Shown here piece after piece: positions 15,959 to 25,379 of a stretch of DNA of 64,000 nucleotides. Position 1 is the stretch's first letter. Each line of letters starts with the position of its first letter. This DNA is from Gordonia mangrovi. Its GTDB lineage: Bacteria > Actinomycetota > Actinomycetes > Mycobacteriales > Mycobacteriaceae. The notes under the pieces are model-generated. The model was not told the origin of the DNA. It worked only from the letters and a program-made list of their open reading frames with translations, and did not search any database. The DNA lies in NCBI RefSeq assembly GCF_024734075.1, contig NZ_CP102850.1, forward strand, positions 3,162,001-3,226,000, given 5' to 3'. Both the position numbers and the translations under genes were made by a program.

Positions 15959-17529
15959 CCGAGGTATGAGTCCTGGTCGGGCGGCGGGGTGTACACCCGG
16001 GAACTCAGTTTCATGGCGTAGAAACCACCGTCTGCGCAGGTGGTCCAGATCTGATTGCCGCGCCACTCCGGCGGTGAGAAGCACCAGTCGGTGGCCATGT
16101 CACCGCCGACCAGCATGCCCGTGCGCGGCCCGATCATCTCCTCGAATCGGACCTTCCCGTTCAGGATCGACATGCCCAGGCTGAGGAACTCGACGGCGGG
16201 CACGCCCGACGCCGACGCCAACACATGCGGAGAGTTGGGCAGGTCGACGACCGTCGCATTCTTCTGGGCCGGCGGATTGAAGTAGCCGATCTCCTTGATC
16301 TTCTTGATGTTCCGGATGTCGAACACGCGGATGCCCGACGACTCCCACGAACACGCGAGTGCGGTGGGGTTGTCGCGTCGATCGACCGCGCAGTAGTGCG
16401 GGTTGCTGCTGAAGACACCGCCGCCCATCGATGACCGCAGGTTGGTGTCGAGGTTTTCGGGCAGGTTGATCTCGAGTTTGATCTGGGCGACGTATCCGGG
16501 CTTGTTCACCCGGCTCACATCGAAGAATTTCACACCGCCGGAACCGAGTTCGTCGACGGTGATGATGTGCGGGCGGCCCCGGTAGGTCACCGGGATGGTG
16601 TGCTGATTCACCTGCCCGTCCGGCCAGAGGTATGCCGCCTCGTGCGGGACCTGCGGGTAGGGGGCACGACGCTGTACGTCGCTGATGTCGAGAACGGTCA
16701 CGCCCGCCGCATTGGACAGGAACATTCGGTTTCCGTCGGGGGTGATGCCGAAGCCATGGCCGAGGAAGCTGTGCAAACCTTGCCAGATGACGCGTGGCAC
16801 AGCAGGATTCGAGATGTCGATGGCGGTCAGGTGGCCGGGGAAGATGCCCGACGCCCAGTAGGTTCGGCCATCGGGTGAGAACCCGCCCTCATGGGAGGTG
16901 AACGGCAGCGGTGTTGCCGTGCCCGGGCCGCGGTTCAGCAGTTTTGGGTGCGCGCAATCGGAGATGTCGTACACCGAGAAGAAGCCGCCACCCCAGAGCA
17001 GCGGAACAGACGTGGCGGCCAGCAGTTTGCGTTTCTTGTTGACCTTCAGCGTCTCCCAGGTTCCCCCGCGCATCGCGGGCTCGGTCAGTGAGCCGACGAT
17101 CCGGGGATTGCGGGGATCGGCCACGTCGACCACTTGCACGCCGGGCTGCGGCACCAGGTTGGTGCCGGGAAACAGGCTGCCGGTGTAGCTGCAGTGATCG
17201 AAGGTCGCCGAAACTATGCCGCCACCGGAGCCGCGCACCTTCCCGAGCGCGGACATGTTGCAGCGGTAGCCAAGCCGGGACCGCCCCGAGTTGCGGTCCT
17301 CGGCGCTCACGTCGCCCTGCAGCCCGCGTTCGGGCAGGTCGCCGGGGCCGCATTCCGCTCTCGCGACCGACTTCTCCGAGATGTCGGGGAAGTAGTGGGT
17401 GGCGGCGCTCGCGGCAGCGGCGCTCATCGTCGCGAGCGTCACGGCAATGGCGAACAGTGCGCACGACACCAGCGCCCGGTGGCCGGGCGAGGATCGATGC
17501 GCGTCGACGAGCAGCGATCGGTGAGACAC
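15955..17529 (-). CDS. Secreted LVIVD-repeat beta-propeller protein
   Basis: 524 residues. A signal peptide (ALVSCALFAIAVTLATMSAAAASA, cleavage near ASA-ATHYF) leads into repeated blade motifs: VQVVDVADPRNPRIVG, FSVYDISDCAHPKLL, TAIDISNPAVPRVIW, VTVLDISD, VKFFDVSRVNKPGYVA and IRVFDIRNIKKIKEIGYF. These are LVIVD blades of an extracytoplasmic propeller. GTG at 17529 with GGGGAG upstream is favoured, because an ATG at 17568 lies inside a palindrome likely to be the control site. It is coupled to the DUF305 gene by a 4-bp overlap. Ligand and role are unknown. Confidence 0.85.
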   Translation of the reverse strand: MSHRSLLVDAHRSSPGHRALVSCALFAIAVTLATMSAAAASAATHYFPDISEKSVARAECGPGDLPERGLQGDVSAEDRNSGRSRLGYRCNMSALGKVRGSGGGIVSATFDHCSYTGSLFPGTNLVPQPGVQVVDVADPRNPRIVGSLTEPAMRGGTWETLKVNKKRKLLAATSVPLLWGGGFFSVYDISDCAHPKLLNRGPGTATPLPFTSHEGGFSPDGRTYWASGIFPGHLTAIDISNPAVPRVIWQGLHSFLGHGFGITPDGNRMFLSNAAGVTVLDISDVQRRAPYPQVPHEAAYLWPDGQVNQHTIPVTYRGRPHIITVDELGSGGVKFFDVSRVNKPGYVAQIKLEINLPENLDTNLRSSMGGGVFSSNPHYCAVDRRDNPTALACSWESSGIRVFDIRNIKKIKEIGYFNPPAQKNATVVDLPNSPHVLASASGVPAVEFLSLGMSILNGKVRFEEMIGPRTGMLVGGDMATDWCFSPPEWRGNQIWTTCADGGFYAMKLSSRVYTPPPDQDSYLG

Positions 17530-17553
17530 AGCCGACTCCCCAGAGAGTTGGAC

Positions 17554-17570
17554 AGTTGATCCAATCAACT
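17554..17570. promoter_or_regulatory. Palindromic operator candidate AGTTGAT-N3-ATCAACT
   Basis: A perfect 7-bp inverted repeat with a 3-bp spacer, 25 bp upstream of the GTG start of the LVIVD gene. It is AT-richer than its surroundings. The regulator is unknown. Confidence 0.45.
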
Positions 17571-17654
17571 TAGCGTCGGTTGTCGAGGGAGTGGGCGGTT
17601 TCGGCGATATCGGCCGCCGGCGACGTGAACCCGGCTATCCGAGTTCCATCAGCG

Positions 17655-18962
17655 TCATTGTTCGGTCGACGTCATCCGCACCGGCCCCTGTCGATTCCCG
17701 CGGCGCCACACCGCTGCCCCGAGCGCAGCCGCCACAAAACACGAGGCGGCGCCCACGCCGAGACCCACACGGGCATCGGTGACCTCGCTGATGGCGCCGA
17801 TGATGGGTCCGCCGATCGGGGTCGAACCCATGAATGCCACCGACCACAGCGACATCACCCGTCCACGCATCTGCGGGTCTGCGTTGAGTTGCAGTGTCGC
17901 GTTGCCCGTGGACATGAACGTCACGCTGAGCCATCCGACAAAGAACAATGCACCGATCGCGACCGGCAGCGAGGGCGCGATCGCCGTGGCCGCGATTGTC
18001 ACGCCCAACCCCGCCGCCGCGATGGTCAGCGGGCGCAGGCCGGTGGTGCCACGCGCGGCGACGATCAGACCGCCGACAACGGCGCCGACCCCCATCGCCG
18101 AGGTCATGAACCCGAGAGCCTCGGGGCCACCGTCGAACGTACCCGCCGCGGCCGCCGGCAACGACACCTGGAACTCGTAGGCCAGCGTGCCGACCAGCGC
18201 CATCATCACCAACGGAATCCACAGCGCAGGGGAGCCGCGGACGTAACGCAGCCCGTCGCGCAGTTGGCCCCTCGCTCGGACGATGGGTTCCTCGTGCTGG
18301 ATGGTCGCAGTGTTCATCGCGACCAGGGACACGACCACCGCCACAAAACTGAGCGCGTTGATCGCAAAGCACCATCCGGCGCCGACCGCTGCGAGAACGA
18401 GCCCGGCGACGCCGGGGCCGACGGCTCTCGCCGCGTTGACCATCACCGAGTTCAGCGTGACGGCGTTGCGGATCAGCGCCTCGCCGACCACCTGATGGAT
18501 GAACGCCTGGCGGGCCGGGTTCTCGAAGGCGTTGTTGAGGCCCACGAGAAGAGCCAGCACGGCGACGTGCCAGATCTGCACCCACCCGCCGAGCGTGAGT
18601 ATCGCCAGGATGCCGGCGAGGACCCCCATGATCGCCTGCAGCACGATCATCAGCCTGCGGCGGTCGACCCGGTCGGCGATCACCCCCGCGTACGGCCCGA
18701 GCAGTAGGATGGGGAGAGCCTGCAGGGCGACGATCGCACCCAGCACCGAGGCCGACCCGCTGAGCGTCAGAACCAGCCACGCCTGGGCTGTCATCTGCAT
18801 CCAGGTGCCAGTCAGCGACAGGGACTGTCCGGCGAAGTACAGCCGATAGTTCGGGTTGGACAAAGAGGCCAAAGCGCCCGTCGGTGTTTCGCCGTCCGCT
18901 CTCAGCTCGGGCGTACGTCGACGGGACACAAGGATCCATCCTATGCCGCCGAATCCCGGCAC
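17655..18962 (-). CDS. MFS transporter (EntS/MFS_3-like exporter)
   Basis: 435 residues with about 12 hydrophobic spans. It begins SNPNYRLYFAGQSLSLTGTWMQMTAQAWLVLTLSGSASVLG, has the loop motif GVIADRVDRRRLM between spans 2 and 3 and AFENPARQAFIHQVV before the middle, both typical of the MFS_3/EntS group of proton-driven exporters. Members export siderophores or drugs, and the substrate is unknown. The start at 18962 is uncertain because the hydrophilic leader before SNPNYR is about 35 residues. It ends 85 bp before the LVIVD promoter region, so it is a separate unit. Confidence 0.87.
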   Translation of the reverse strand: MPGFGGIGWILVSRRRTPELRADGETPTGALASLSNPNYRLYFAGQSLSLTGTWMQMTAQAWLVLTLSGSASVLGAIVALQALPILLLGPYAGVIADRVDRRRLMIVLQAIMGVLAGILAILTLGGWVQIWHVAVLALLVGLNNAFENPARQAFIHQVVGEALIRNAVTLNSVMVNAARAVGPGVAGLVLAAVGAGWCFAINALSFVAVVVSLVAMNTATIQHEEPIVRARGQLRDGLRYVRGSPALWIPLVMMALVGTLAYEFQVSLPAAAAGTFDGGPEALGFMTSAMGVGAVVGGLIVAARGTTGLRPLTIAAAGLGVTIAATAIAPSLPVAIGALFFVGWLSVTFMSTGNATLQLNADPQMRGRVMSLWSVAFMGSTPIGGPIIGAISEVTDARVGLGVGAASCFVAAALGAAVWRRGNRQGPVRMTSTEQ

Positions 18963-19124
18963 CCGATCCGCGGATGCGCGCGGTCACCGCACCGGCGCAC
19001 CCACTCAGGGCGTCGACGAACGTCCGGTTCAGTTCGCCAACCGCTCGGCACGGCACGGCGTGTCGCGTTGCTGCCAGGCCGTCGCACGGACCTGAACGGC
19101 CTGACCGTCGCAGAGACGCCATCC

Positions 19125-19370
19125 CTATTTGGCCGGCGCCGGGCACCTGGATGCAAGGGCGTTCGCCAGCGCGATGCGCAAGGTGGCCCGGCGCTGTCCG
19201 AGGCGCATCGCCGCCAGTCGGTCCACTCCGTTCCGCGGGTCCTTGCGACCCAAAGTTCTTTTGCGCGACCCAGAGGAGGTGCTGCGCCCTGGCTCGTGCA
19301 GCAGGGGATGCTCGACGGACGACGTGCCGGATATCGCAGGCGCGGCGATGGTCGGGCCGGGGATCGGCAT
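19125..19370 (-). CDS. Small basic protein of unknown function
   Basis: 81 residues (MPIPGPTIAAPAISGT to ALASRCPAPAK), rich in Arg, Ala and Ser, with SGSRKRTLGRKDPRNG and a helical stretch MRLGQRRATLRIALANAL. GGGGAGGTCGAC lies directly before the ATG, a good ribosome site and the main reason to call it. No family is recognised. It sits alone in the 790-bp gap between the MFS and CoA-transferase genes, and may be a chance open frame. Confidence 0.35.
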   Translation of the reverse strand: MPIPGPTIAAPAISGTSSVEHPLLHEPGRSTSSGSRKRTLGRKDPRNGVDRLAAMRLGQRRATLRIALANALASRCPAPAK

Positions 19371-19406
19371 GTCGACCTCCCCACCGGGCGACCGGTCGCT
19401 TTCCCA

Positions 19407-19447
19407 CACCTAGCTCCACCTAGCTCCCACCTAGCTCCACCTGGCTC
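19407..19447. repeat. Four short tandem repeats CACCTAGCTC
   Basis: Four copies of CACCTAGCTC (the last CACCTGGCTC; one extra C before the third) lie just upstream of the small predicted gene. The rest of 18963-19753 shows nothing else I can assign. Confidence 0.7.
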
Positions 19448-19722
19448 GGTCTCCGGACACAGTCCGGGCTGTGGACGATTCGGCAACCGGACGCGTGCGC
19501 AGCGGATGATACTGCTCGAGCGTTCCAGTGAGGTAGTGGAGCCCGAATGGCTGCGGTGCGCGATGGACTGCGCGCGAGCTGTGCGCGGCGACAACCACCC
19601 CGCCGGACAACACTGCGGATCGAGCCGGAAGTCCTGCCTCAGATCGTTCGCGCTACGCAGCGAGCCGTCGACGGCGCTGTTGGGCGTCGGAGCGGTTGGT
19701 TGACGTGAGCTGAGCCTGTGTG

Positions 19723-19753
19723 GATGTCGGCGCGTACCTCGCGCGCCGACATC
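19723..19753 (-). terminator. Terminator of the CoA-transferase operon
   Basis: A 12-bp perfect stem, GATGTCGGCGCG (19723-19734) with CGCGCCGACATC (19742-19753), and a 7-base loop directly abut the stop codon of the beta-subunit gene. There is no long T-run, as is usual for this group. Confidence 0.75.
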
Positions 19754-20409
<656 letters not shown>

Positions 20410-20413
<4 letters not shown>

Positions 20414-21177
20414 CGGGTGCCCTCCTGAGGCGAGCTGGTGGTGCGCTTCTCGATTCGTTTGTTCTGTCGGCCGGTGTGCACGACTCGCTGGACGAAGACG
20501 CCCGGCAGGTGGACGTTTCCGGGATCGAGGGTGCCGGGTTCGACGAGTTCTTCGACCTGCGCGATCGTGATCCGGCCGGCCATCGCGGCCAGCGGGTTGA
20601 AGTTCATGGCCGTCTTCTCGAAGACGAGGTTGCCCGCGGTGTCGCCGACGCGGGCGTGTACGAGCGCGAAGTCGGCGGTGATCGCCGATTCGAGGACGTA
20701 CCGGGTGTCCCCGAACAGCCTGGTCTCCTTGGGTGGTGACGCGATGGCCACTGAGCCGTCGGCCGCGTAGCGCCATGGCATCCCGCCGTCGGCGATCGGG
20801 GTGCCGACGCCGGCGGGGGTGTAGAACGCCGGGACGCCGGTGCCGCCCGCGCGCAGTCGTTCGGCGAGGGTGCCCTGCGGGGTGAGTTCCACCTCGAGTT
20901 CACCGGCCAGGTACTGGCGGGCGAACTCCTTGTTCTCGCCGACGTAGGATGCGGTGACCCGACGAATCCGTCCGCGTGAGAGGAGGATTCCCAGGCCGTG
21001 GTCGTCCACTCCGCAATTGTTGGAGAAGACTTCGAGATCGGCTGCTCCCGATTCTGCGATCGCTTCGATGAGTCGGTCGGGAATGCCGCACAACCCGAAT
21101 CCGCCGACCGCGAGCGTCGCGCCCGCGCCGATGTCGGCGACCGCCTCATCCGGCGTGTCGAATACCTTCGAAGACAC
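20410..21177 (-). CDS. 3-oxoacid CoA-transferase subunit A
   Basis: 255 residues. It opens [32 protein letters not shown] with the glycine-rich CoA site GGFGLCGIP, followed by [15 protein letters not shown] and [26 protein letters not shown] at 21177 has AAAGGA eight bases upstream; a longer reading would run into the operator region. It is followed by subunit B with ATGA overlap. It is divergent from an IclR-type regulator gene across 163 bp that holds two palindromes, the usual arrangement for catabolic CoA-transferases. Confidence 0.93.
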
Positions 21178-21193
21178 CGTGTTCCTTTCTGTT

Positions 21194-21206
21194 CGTTCAG
21201 TGAACG
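21194..21206. promoter_or_regulatory. IclR operator candidate CGTTCAGTGAACG
   Basis: A perfect 13-bp palindrome 17 bp upstream of the CoA-transferase subunit A start. A related site lies at 21311-21329. Both lie between the transferase operon and the divergent IclR gene. Confidence 0.5.
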
Positions 21207-21310
21207 CCCAACTTCTCTGGCGCCGAGTGTTCTGCATAGCAGGTAGAACCTGCAATATCGCTTGCGTCGTGGAGTGGAATTGCTCGCATGCTGACCTGGT
21301 TGGGACCCTG

Positions 21311-21329
21311 GCGTTCATTCAGTGGACGC
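21311..21329. promoter_or_regulatory. Second IclR operator candidate
   Basis: GCGTTCA-N5-TGGACGC, an imperfect inverted repeat sharing GTTCA with the first palindrome. It lies 12 bp before the IclR start, so binding here would allow autoregulation. Confidence 0.45.
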
Positions 21330-21340
21330 TATGGTGAGGT

Positions 21341-22111
21341 ATGCCCGCCGAGTCGAACAATCAGGTCATCGCCCGCGTGGCCGCGTTGCTGCGCACAGTG
21401 GGTGCCACCGATGTGGGTGGCGCCACCACCTCGGAACTGGCACGGGCGACCGACCTCGCCCGGCCGACGGTGCACCGACTGTTGAACGCGCTGGCCGCGG
21501 AGGGGATGGTGGACCGGGACCTGTCCAGCGGTCGATGGTCGCTGGGCCCGGAGCTGTATCTGTTGGGTGCCGGCGCCGCACTTCGGTACGACATCACCGG
21601 CACCGCGGGTGACATCGTCGAGCGTCTGGCACGTGAGACCGGCGAGAGTGCGTTCCTCTCGGCCCGGCGCGGCGACGAGACGGTCTGTCTCCTCGGGCGG
21701 GAGGGCAGCTTCCCGTTGAGATCGCATGTGTTGCACGAGGGCGTCCGGTTCCCGCTGGGGGTGGCCTCGGCCGGTCTGGCGATCCTCGGGCATCTTCCCG
21801 ACCGCGACATCGACGACTACTTTGCCCGCGCCGAGCTGGAGTCGGCGTGGGGACCGGCGCATTCCGAGAGTGCCGTGCGAGAGCGCATCGGCCGCACGCG
21901 TCTTGACGGATATGCCACGAATCCGGCGCTGCTCGTCGAGGGCAGTTGGGGACTGGGCGCGGCGGTCTTCGACAGCCGCGGGCTGCCCGCGTGGGCGTTG
22001 AGCGTGACCGGGGTGCAGACACGCTTCACCGATGAACGCCGTATCGCGATGGGGCGGCTCCTCCTCGATTCGGCACAGCAACTGTCGGTGCGTCTGCGGG
22101 ATTCACGCTGA
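21341..22111 (+). CDS. IclR-family regulator of the CoA-transferase operon
   Basis: 256 residues. The N-terminal winged helix (TTSELARATDLARPTVHRLLNALAAEGMVDRD, about 30-62) is followed by the IclR effector domain (YDITGTAGDIVERLARETGESAFLSARRGDETVCL, FPLGVASAGLAILGHLP, TNPALLVEGSWGLGAAVFD). Such regulators sense ring-cleavage or short-chain acid metabolites. It is divergent from the CoA-transferase genes and probably controls them through the GTTCA palindromes. Confidence 0.92.
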   Translation: MPAESNNQVIARVAALLRTVGATDVGGATTSELARATDLARPTVHRLLNALAAEGMVDRDLSSGRWSLGPELYLLGAGAALRYDITGTAGDIVERLARETGESAFLSARRGDETVCLLGREGSFPLRSHVLHEGVRFPLGVASAGLAILGHLPDRDIDDYFARAELESAWGPAHSESAVRERIGRTRLDGYATNPALLVEGSWGLGAAVFDSRGLPAWALSVTGVQTRFTDERRIAMGRLLLDSAQQLSVRLRDSR

Positions 22112-22546
22112 CCGCCCCACCGTCGGTCCGGGCGGCAAGGCGGTGGCCGGGCCGAAGTGGATTCGCCCCGCCCCACCTCATCGTCCGCCTCGTGGTGAGC
22201 GCGTGGCTGCCACCGTGTCGTCGGTCGACCGGTCGGCGCCCGCCGTGAGTTCGTGAAGGTGTCGGCCACCCAGTCGGCGACATAGCTGCTCGTTCGCGCC
22301 GTAGCCGCGCCGTGGCGTCAGGTGGTATCGGGCGGATCGATAGCACGGACCGACCTGAGAGGTGTGGCCAACGACCTGCGCGCGCACTGAGGGGGCCTGC
22401 CTGAACCTCCCAACGGGGAGCGAGTGGCTTCATGCTGGTTCTCGGGTGGTCCGCGACGTCCGCGCCCGAGCGGTTGTGGTCGGCCGCGATGCTCTCGCCG
22501 CTACAGACCATTCACCATCGCTCAACCGACGAAAGACGCTTCTGCC
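22112..22546. other. Intergenic region, nothing assigned
   Basis: 435 bp between the IclR gene and the DHA1 transporter. Short open frames exist on both strands, but none has a ribosome site or a recognisable domain. The promoter of the transporter must lie near its right end. Confidence 0.5.
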
Positions 22547-23761
22547 ATGTCAACAACCGCTGCCACCGTCGACGACACCCGGGTCGGCCGGTTGCCATCG
22601 GTCATCTACGTACTCGCCGCCGGGGTATTCCTCATGGGCACCACGGAGTTCGTCGTTGCCGGCATCCTGCCGGAAATCGCCGACGGGATGAATGTGACCG
22701 TCGCCCACGCGGGCCTGATGATCACCGTGTTCGCCGTCGGCATGATCGTCGGCACCCCGTCGATGGCCATTCTCACGCTGCGGCTGTCGCGCCGACTCAC
22801 CCTGACCCTCGCACTGGCGGTGTTCGCCGTCGGACACCTGATCGTAGCTGTGACCGACAGTTTCGCAGTGGTCCTCGGGGCTCGGTTTCTCACCGCCTTG
22901 GCCACCGGCGCCTTCTGGGCCGTCTCCGCGGTGGTGGGTGCCAAGGCCGCCGGGCCCGCGAGGGCGTCCAAGGCGCTCGGCATCGTGCTGGGCGGCGGAA
23001 TGCTCGCCAACGTCATCGGCGTCCCGATCGGCGCTTTCGCCGGTCAGGCCATCGGATGGCGCGGCCCCTTCTGGGCGCTCGCTGTCCTCGCGGTGGTCGC
23101 AGCTGTCGTGATCTATCGGCAGGTCCCCGCCGACCGTGATCCGAACTCGACCCCATCCGTGCGTGCCGAACTCTCCGGCCTTCGCGACATGCGGGTCTGG
23201 CTCGTGCTGGCCGGCGCCGCGATTGTGTGCGGATCATCGCTGGCCGCATACAGTTTCATCGCGCCGCTGCTGACGCAGAATACGGGGCTCTCGCCGTCTG
23301 CGGTGCCCCTCGTGCTCGTCGGCTATGGTGTCGGCGCCTTCGTCGGGTCCAACCTCGGCGGGTCCTTCGGCGCGAGAAAGCCGTTCGCCGTCCTGTTCAC
23401 CTCGGCCACAGCCACGCTGCTTGTGCTGGTTGCCCTCGCATTGTTGTCCCACAATGTGGTTGCGACGATTGTGCTGGTGGTGTTGCTGGGCTTGTTCGGC
23501 ATGTCCACCAACCCGATCCTCGTCGGCATGGCCGTCCGCTTCGCAGATCAGGCGCCCACGCTCGCCGCGGCGCTCAGCACGGCGTCGTTCAACGCGGGCA
23601 CTGCGGTCGGATCGTGGCTCGCCGGACGTGCCCTCGCCACGTCCCTCGGGGCCACCGGACCGATCGTCGTCGGGGCAGGTGTCGCCGCGCTCTACTTCCT
23701 ACCTCTGTTGCTGTTGTTCCGGCGGGAGGGTGCAGTGGCGATGAGATCGAACAATCTGTAG
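22547..23761 (+). CDS. DHA1-type MFS drug exporter (Cmr/AraJ-like)
   Basis: 404 residues, 12 predicted spans. Span 1 carries LAAGVFLMGTTEFVVAGILPEIA, the signature of the DHA1 subgroup with chloramphenicol exporters and AraJ. The antiporter motif region RFLTALATGAFWAVSAVVGAKAA and the GGGMLANVIGVPIGAF motif follow. It would expel small hydrophobic compounds using the proton gradient. ATG at 22547 (MSTTAATVDD) places span 1 about 18 residues in. It is convergent with the MocR gene 10 bp away, so it is not clearly part of the nitrogen cluster. Confidence 0.88.
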   Translation: MSTTAATVDDTRVGRLPSVIYVLAAGVFLMGTTEFVVAGILPEIADGMNVTVAHAGLMITVFAVGMIVGTPSMAILTLRLSRRLTLTLALAVFAVGHLIVAVTDSFAVVLGARFLTALATGAFWAVSAVVGAKAAGPARASKALGIVLGGGMLANVIGVPIGAFAGQAIGWRGPFWALAVLAVVAAVVIYRQVPADRDPNSTPSVRAELSGLRDMRVWLVLAGAAIVCGSSLAAYSFIAPLLTQNTGLSPSAVPLVLVGYGVGAFVGSNLGGSFGARKPFAVLFTSATATLLVLVALALLSHNVVATIVLVVLLGLFGMSTNPILVGMAVRFADQAPTLAAALSTASFNAGTAVGSWLAGRALATSLGATGPIVVGAGVAALYFLPLLLLFRREGAVAMRSNNL

Positions 23762-23771
23762 GTGAAGTCAC

Positions 23772-25229
23772 TTAGCCCTGTGTGGCGGCGCGTGATTCGC
23801 GGATCAGTTCCCCGAGGAGTGCGATGCCCGGCTCGATGGCGTCGTGAGGGATCGAGCCGAATCCCAATCGGAGGTAGTTGGGCTGCTCGGTGCCAGGGAG
23901 ATAGTACCGCGAACCGTCGGCCACGAGGATGCCTTTCTGATGAGCGCGCCGAGCAACGTCCTCGGCATTCAGCCAATTCGGGCCCCGGTACCAGATGCAC
24001 ATCCCGCCGGGCGGGAATGTCGCGATCTCGTCGGCCGGTAGGTGCCGGACGGTTGCTGTGGTGATGGTCGCCCAATTCTGTTTGAGTCGCCGGCGTTGGG
24101 CCCGCAGTACCTTGTGGTACTCGCCGGACTGGATGAACAGACCCAATGCCCGCTGGATCTGTCCTGGTAGGTGTTTGGTGCGATGGTGTCGCTCAGCGCG
24201 GAGGGCATCGATCACTTCGGGTTCGGCAACCACAAAACCGATCCGGAGGCCGGCGGAAAGGAACTTCGTGAACGAGCCGAGGTAGATGACCCGCCCTGCG
24301 GTGTCGAGCGATTTCAGCGAGGGGGTTGGGCGTCCGCGAAATCTGAACTCACTGTCATAGTCGTCCTCGATTGCGAAGCCGTTGCGTTGAGCGAGTAACT
24401 GAAGCAGCAGATTTCGACGCTGAAGACTGAGGGTCACGTTGGTCGGGTGGTGATGTGAAGGCGTCAGATACGCCGCATCGAAATGCTCGGCCTGGTCGAT
24501 TGCTGCGCCATGCGAATCGACCGGCATGGGGAGAAGTTTCGCGCCGGACCGGGCGAAGATGTGCATCGCGTCAAGGTAGCCGGGATTCTCCACCCCGATG
24601 ACTTTGTCGGGCCCGAGCAACACGTCGGTGACCAACGACAAGCCTTGCTGCGCACCACTCGTGATGAGGACGTGATCGGGGGTGGCAGAGATGCCACGGG
24701 CCGGCAACACCTCACTGCATAGCGATTCGACCAGGAGCGGATCGTCCTCGTCGACCGAATCCCGGATGCTGTAGCGCAGGTGCGGCCCGCTCATGGCGTC
24801 GTTCAGTGCCCGCATCCAGGCCCGCACGGGGAACGACCGGAGCTCGGGTTGAGAGCTGATGAACGGGTACGGGTAGTCGAAGGCATCGGGGTAGCCGAGT
24901 GTCCGAGTCAGCTCCGGCGATTGACGGACACGAAGGATCGTCGACCAGTCCACTGCAGTCGAGGCGGCGGGACCGGGTTGCGGTGAGCTCTGCGCTGCCA
25001 GCGGTGCTGCCGCAAACAGTCCGATCCGTGGTCGGCTCTCGATCACACCGAGCGCGATCAGCTCGTCGTAGGCGGCGGTCACGGTGTTGCGCGAGACACC
25101 GAGCTCCTGGGCGAGGAAACGTGTCGACGGCAGGGGGCGTCCGTTGTCGTACAACCCCGCGGTGAGTCGTTCTTCCAGCAGCGCGCGAACACGGCGATAC
25201 ACAGGTATCGGCCCGGGGTCCTCCGACAT
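23772..25229 (-). CDS. MocR-family (GntR/aminotransferase) regulator, TauR-like by context
   Basis: 485 residues. A GntR winged helix at 1-75 (PVYRRVRALLEERLTAGLYDNGRPLPSTRFLAQELGVSRNTVTAAYDEL) is fused to a fold-type I aminotransferase domain with the PLP lysine at 322 in SFTKFLSAGLRIGF. MocR proteins use PLP as a sensor; TauR and GabR activate taurine or GABA genes. It lies downstream of the SDR gene on the same strand, and both are divergent from aminotransferase, glutamate dehydrogenase and TauE genes, so it is the expected regulator of that set. Confidence 0.92.
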   Translation of the reverse strand: MSEDPGPIPVYRRVRALLEERLTAGLYDNGRPLPSTRFLAQELGVSRNTVTAAYDELIALGVIESRPRIGLFAAAPLAAQSSPQPGPAASTAVDWSTILRVRQSPELTRTLGYPDAFDYPYPFISSQPELRSFPVRAWMRALNDAMSGPHLRYSIRDSVDEDDPLLVESLCSEVLPARGISATPDHVLITSGAQQGLSLVTDVLLGPDKVIGVENPGYLDAMHIFARSGAKLLPMPVDSHGAAIDQAEHFDAAYLTPSHHHPTNVTLSLQRRNLLLQLLAQRNGFAIEDDYDSEFRFRGRPTPSLKSLDTAGRVIYLGSFTKFLSAGLRIGFVVAEPEVIDALRAERHHRTKHLPGQIQRALGLFIQSGEYHKVLRAQRRRLKQNWATITTATVRHLPADEIATFPPGGMCIWYRGPNWLNAEDVARRAHQKGILVADGSRYYLPGTEQPNYLRLGFGSIPHDAIEPGIALLGELIRESRAATQG

Positions 25230-25379
25230 GCATACCCCTCCCGACGGCGAGCTGGTACCAGGCTATCGCACCTGAATCTGTGCAAGGACGGATCCAGCGT
25301 CGGGTGGTGTGGTGTTGTGGAACCGTCACGTGGCGCCGGCGACATTGGCGGCGCGACGAGACGGTGGCTGATGCATGTG

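Noticed and set aside
18941..19594. A 217-codon minus-strand frame in the MFS/CoA-transferase gap
   Set aside because: Ser/Arg-rich composition typical of an out-of-frame reading, no ribosome site and overlap with the more plausible small gene.
22026..22511. A 161-codon minus-strand frame upstream of the DHA1 transporter
   Set aside because: It overlaps the end of the IclR gene, has no domain and no ribosome site.
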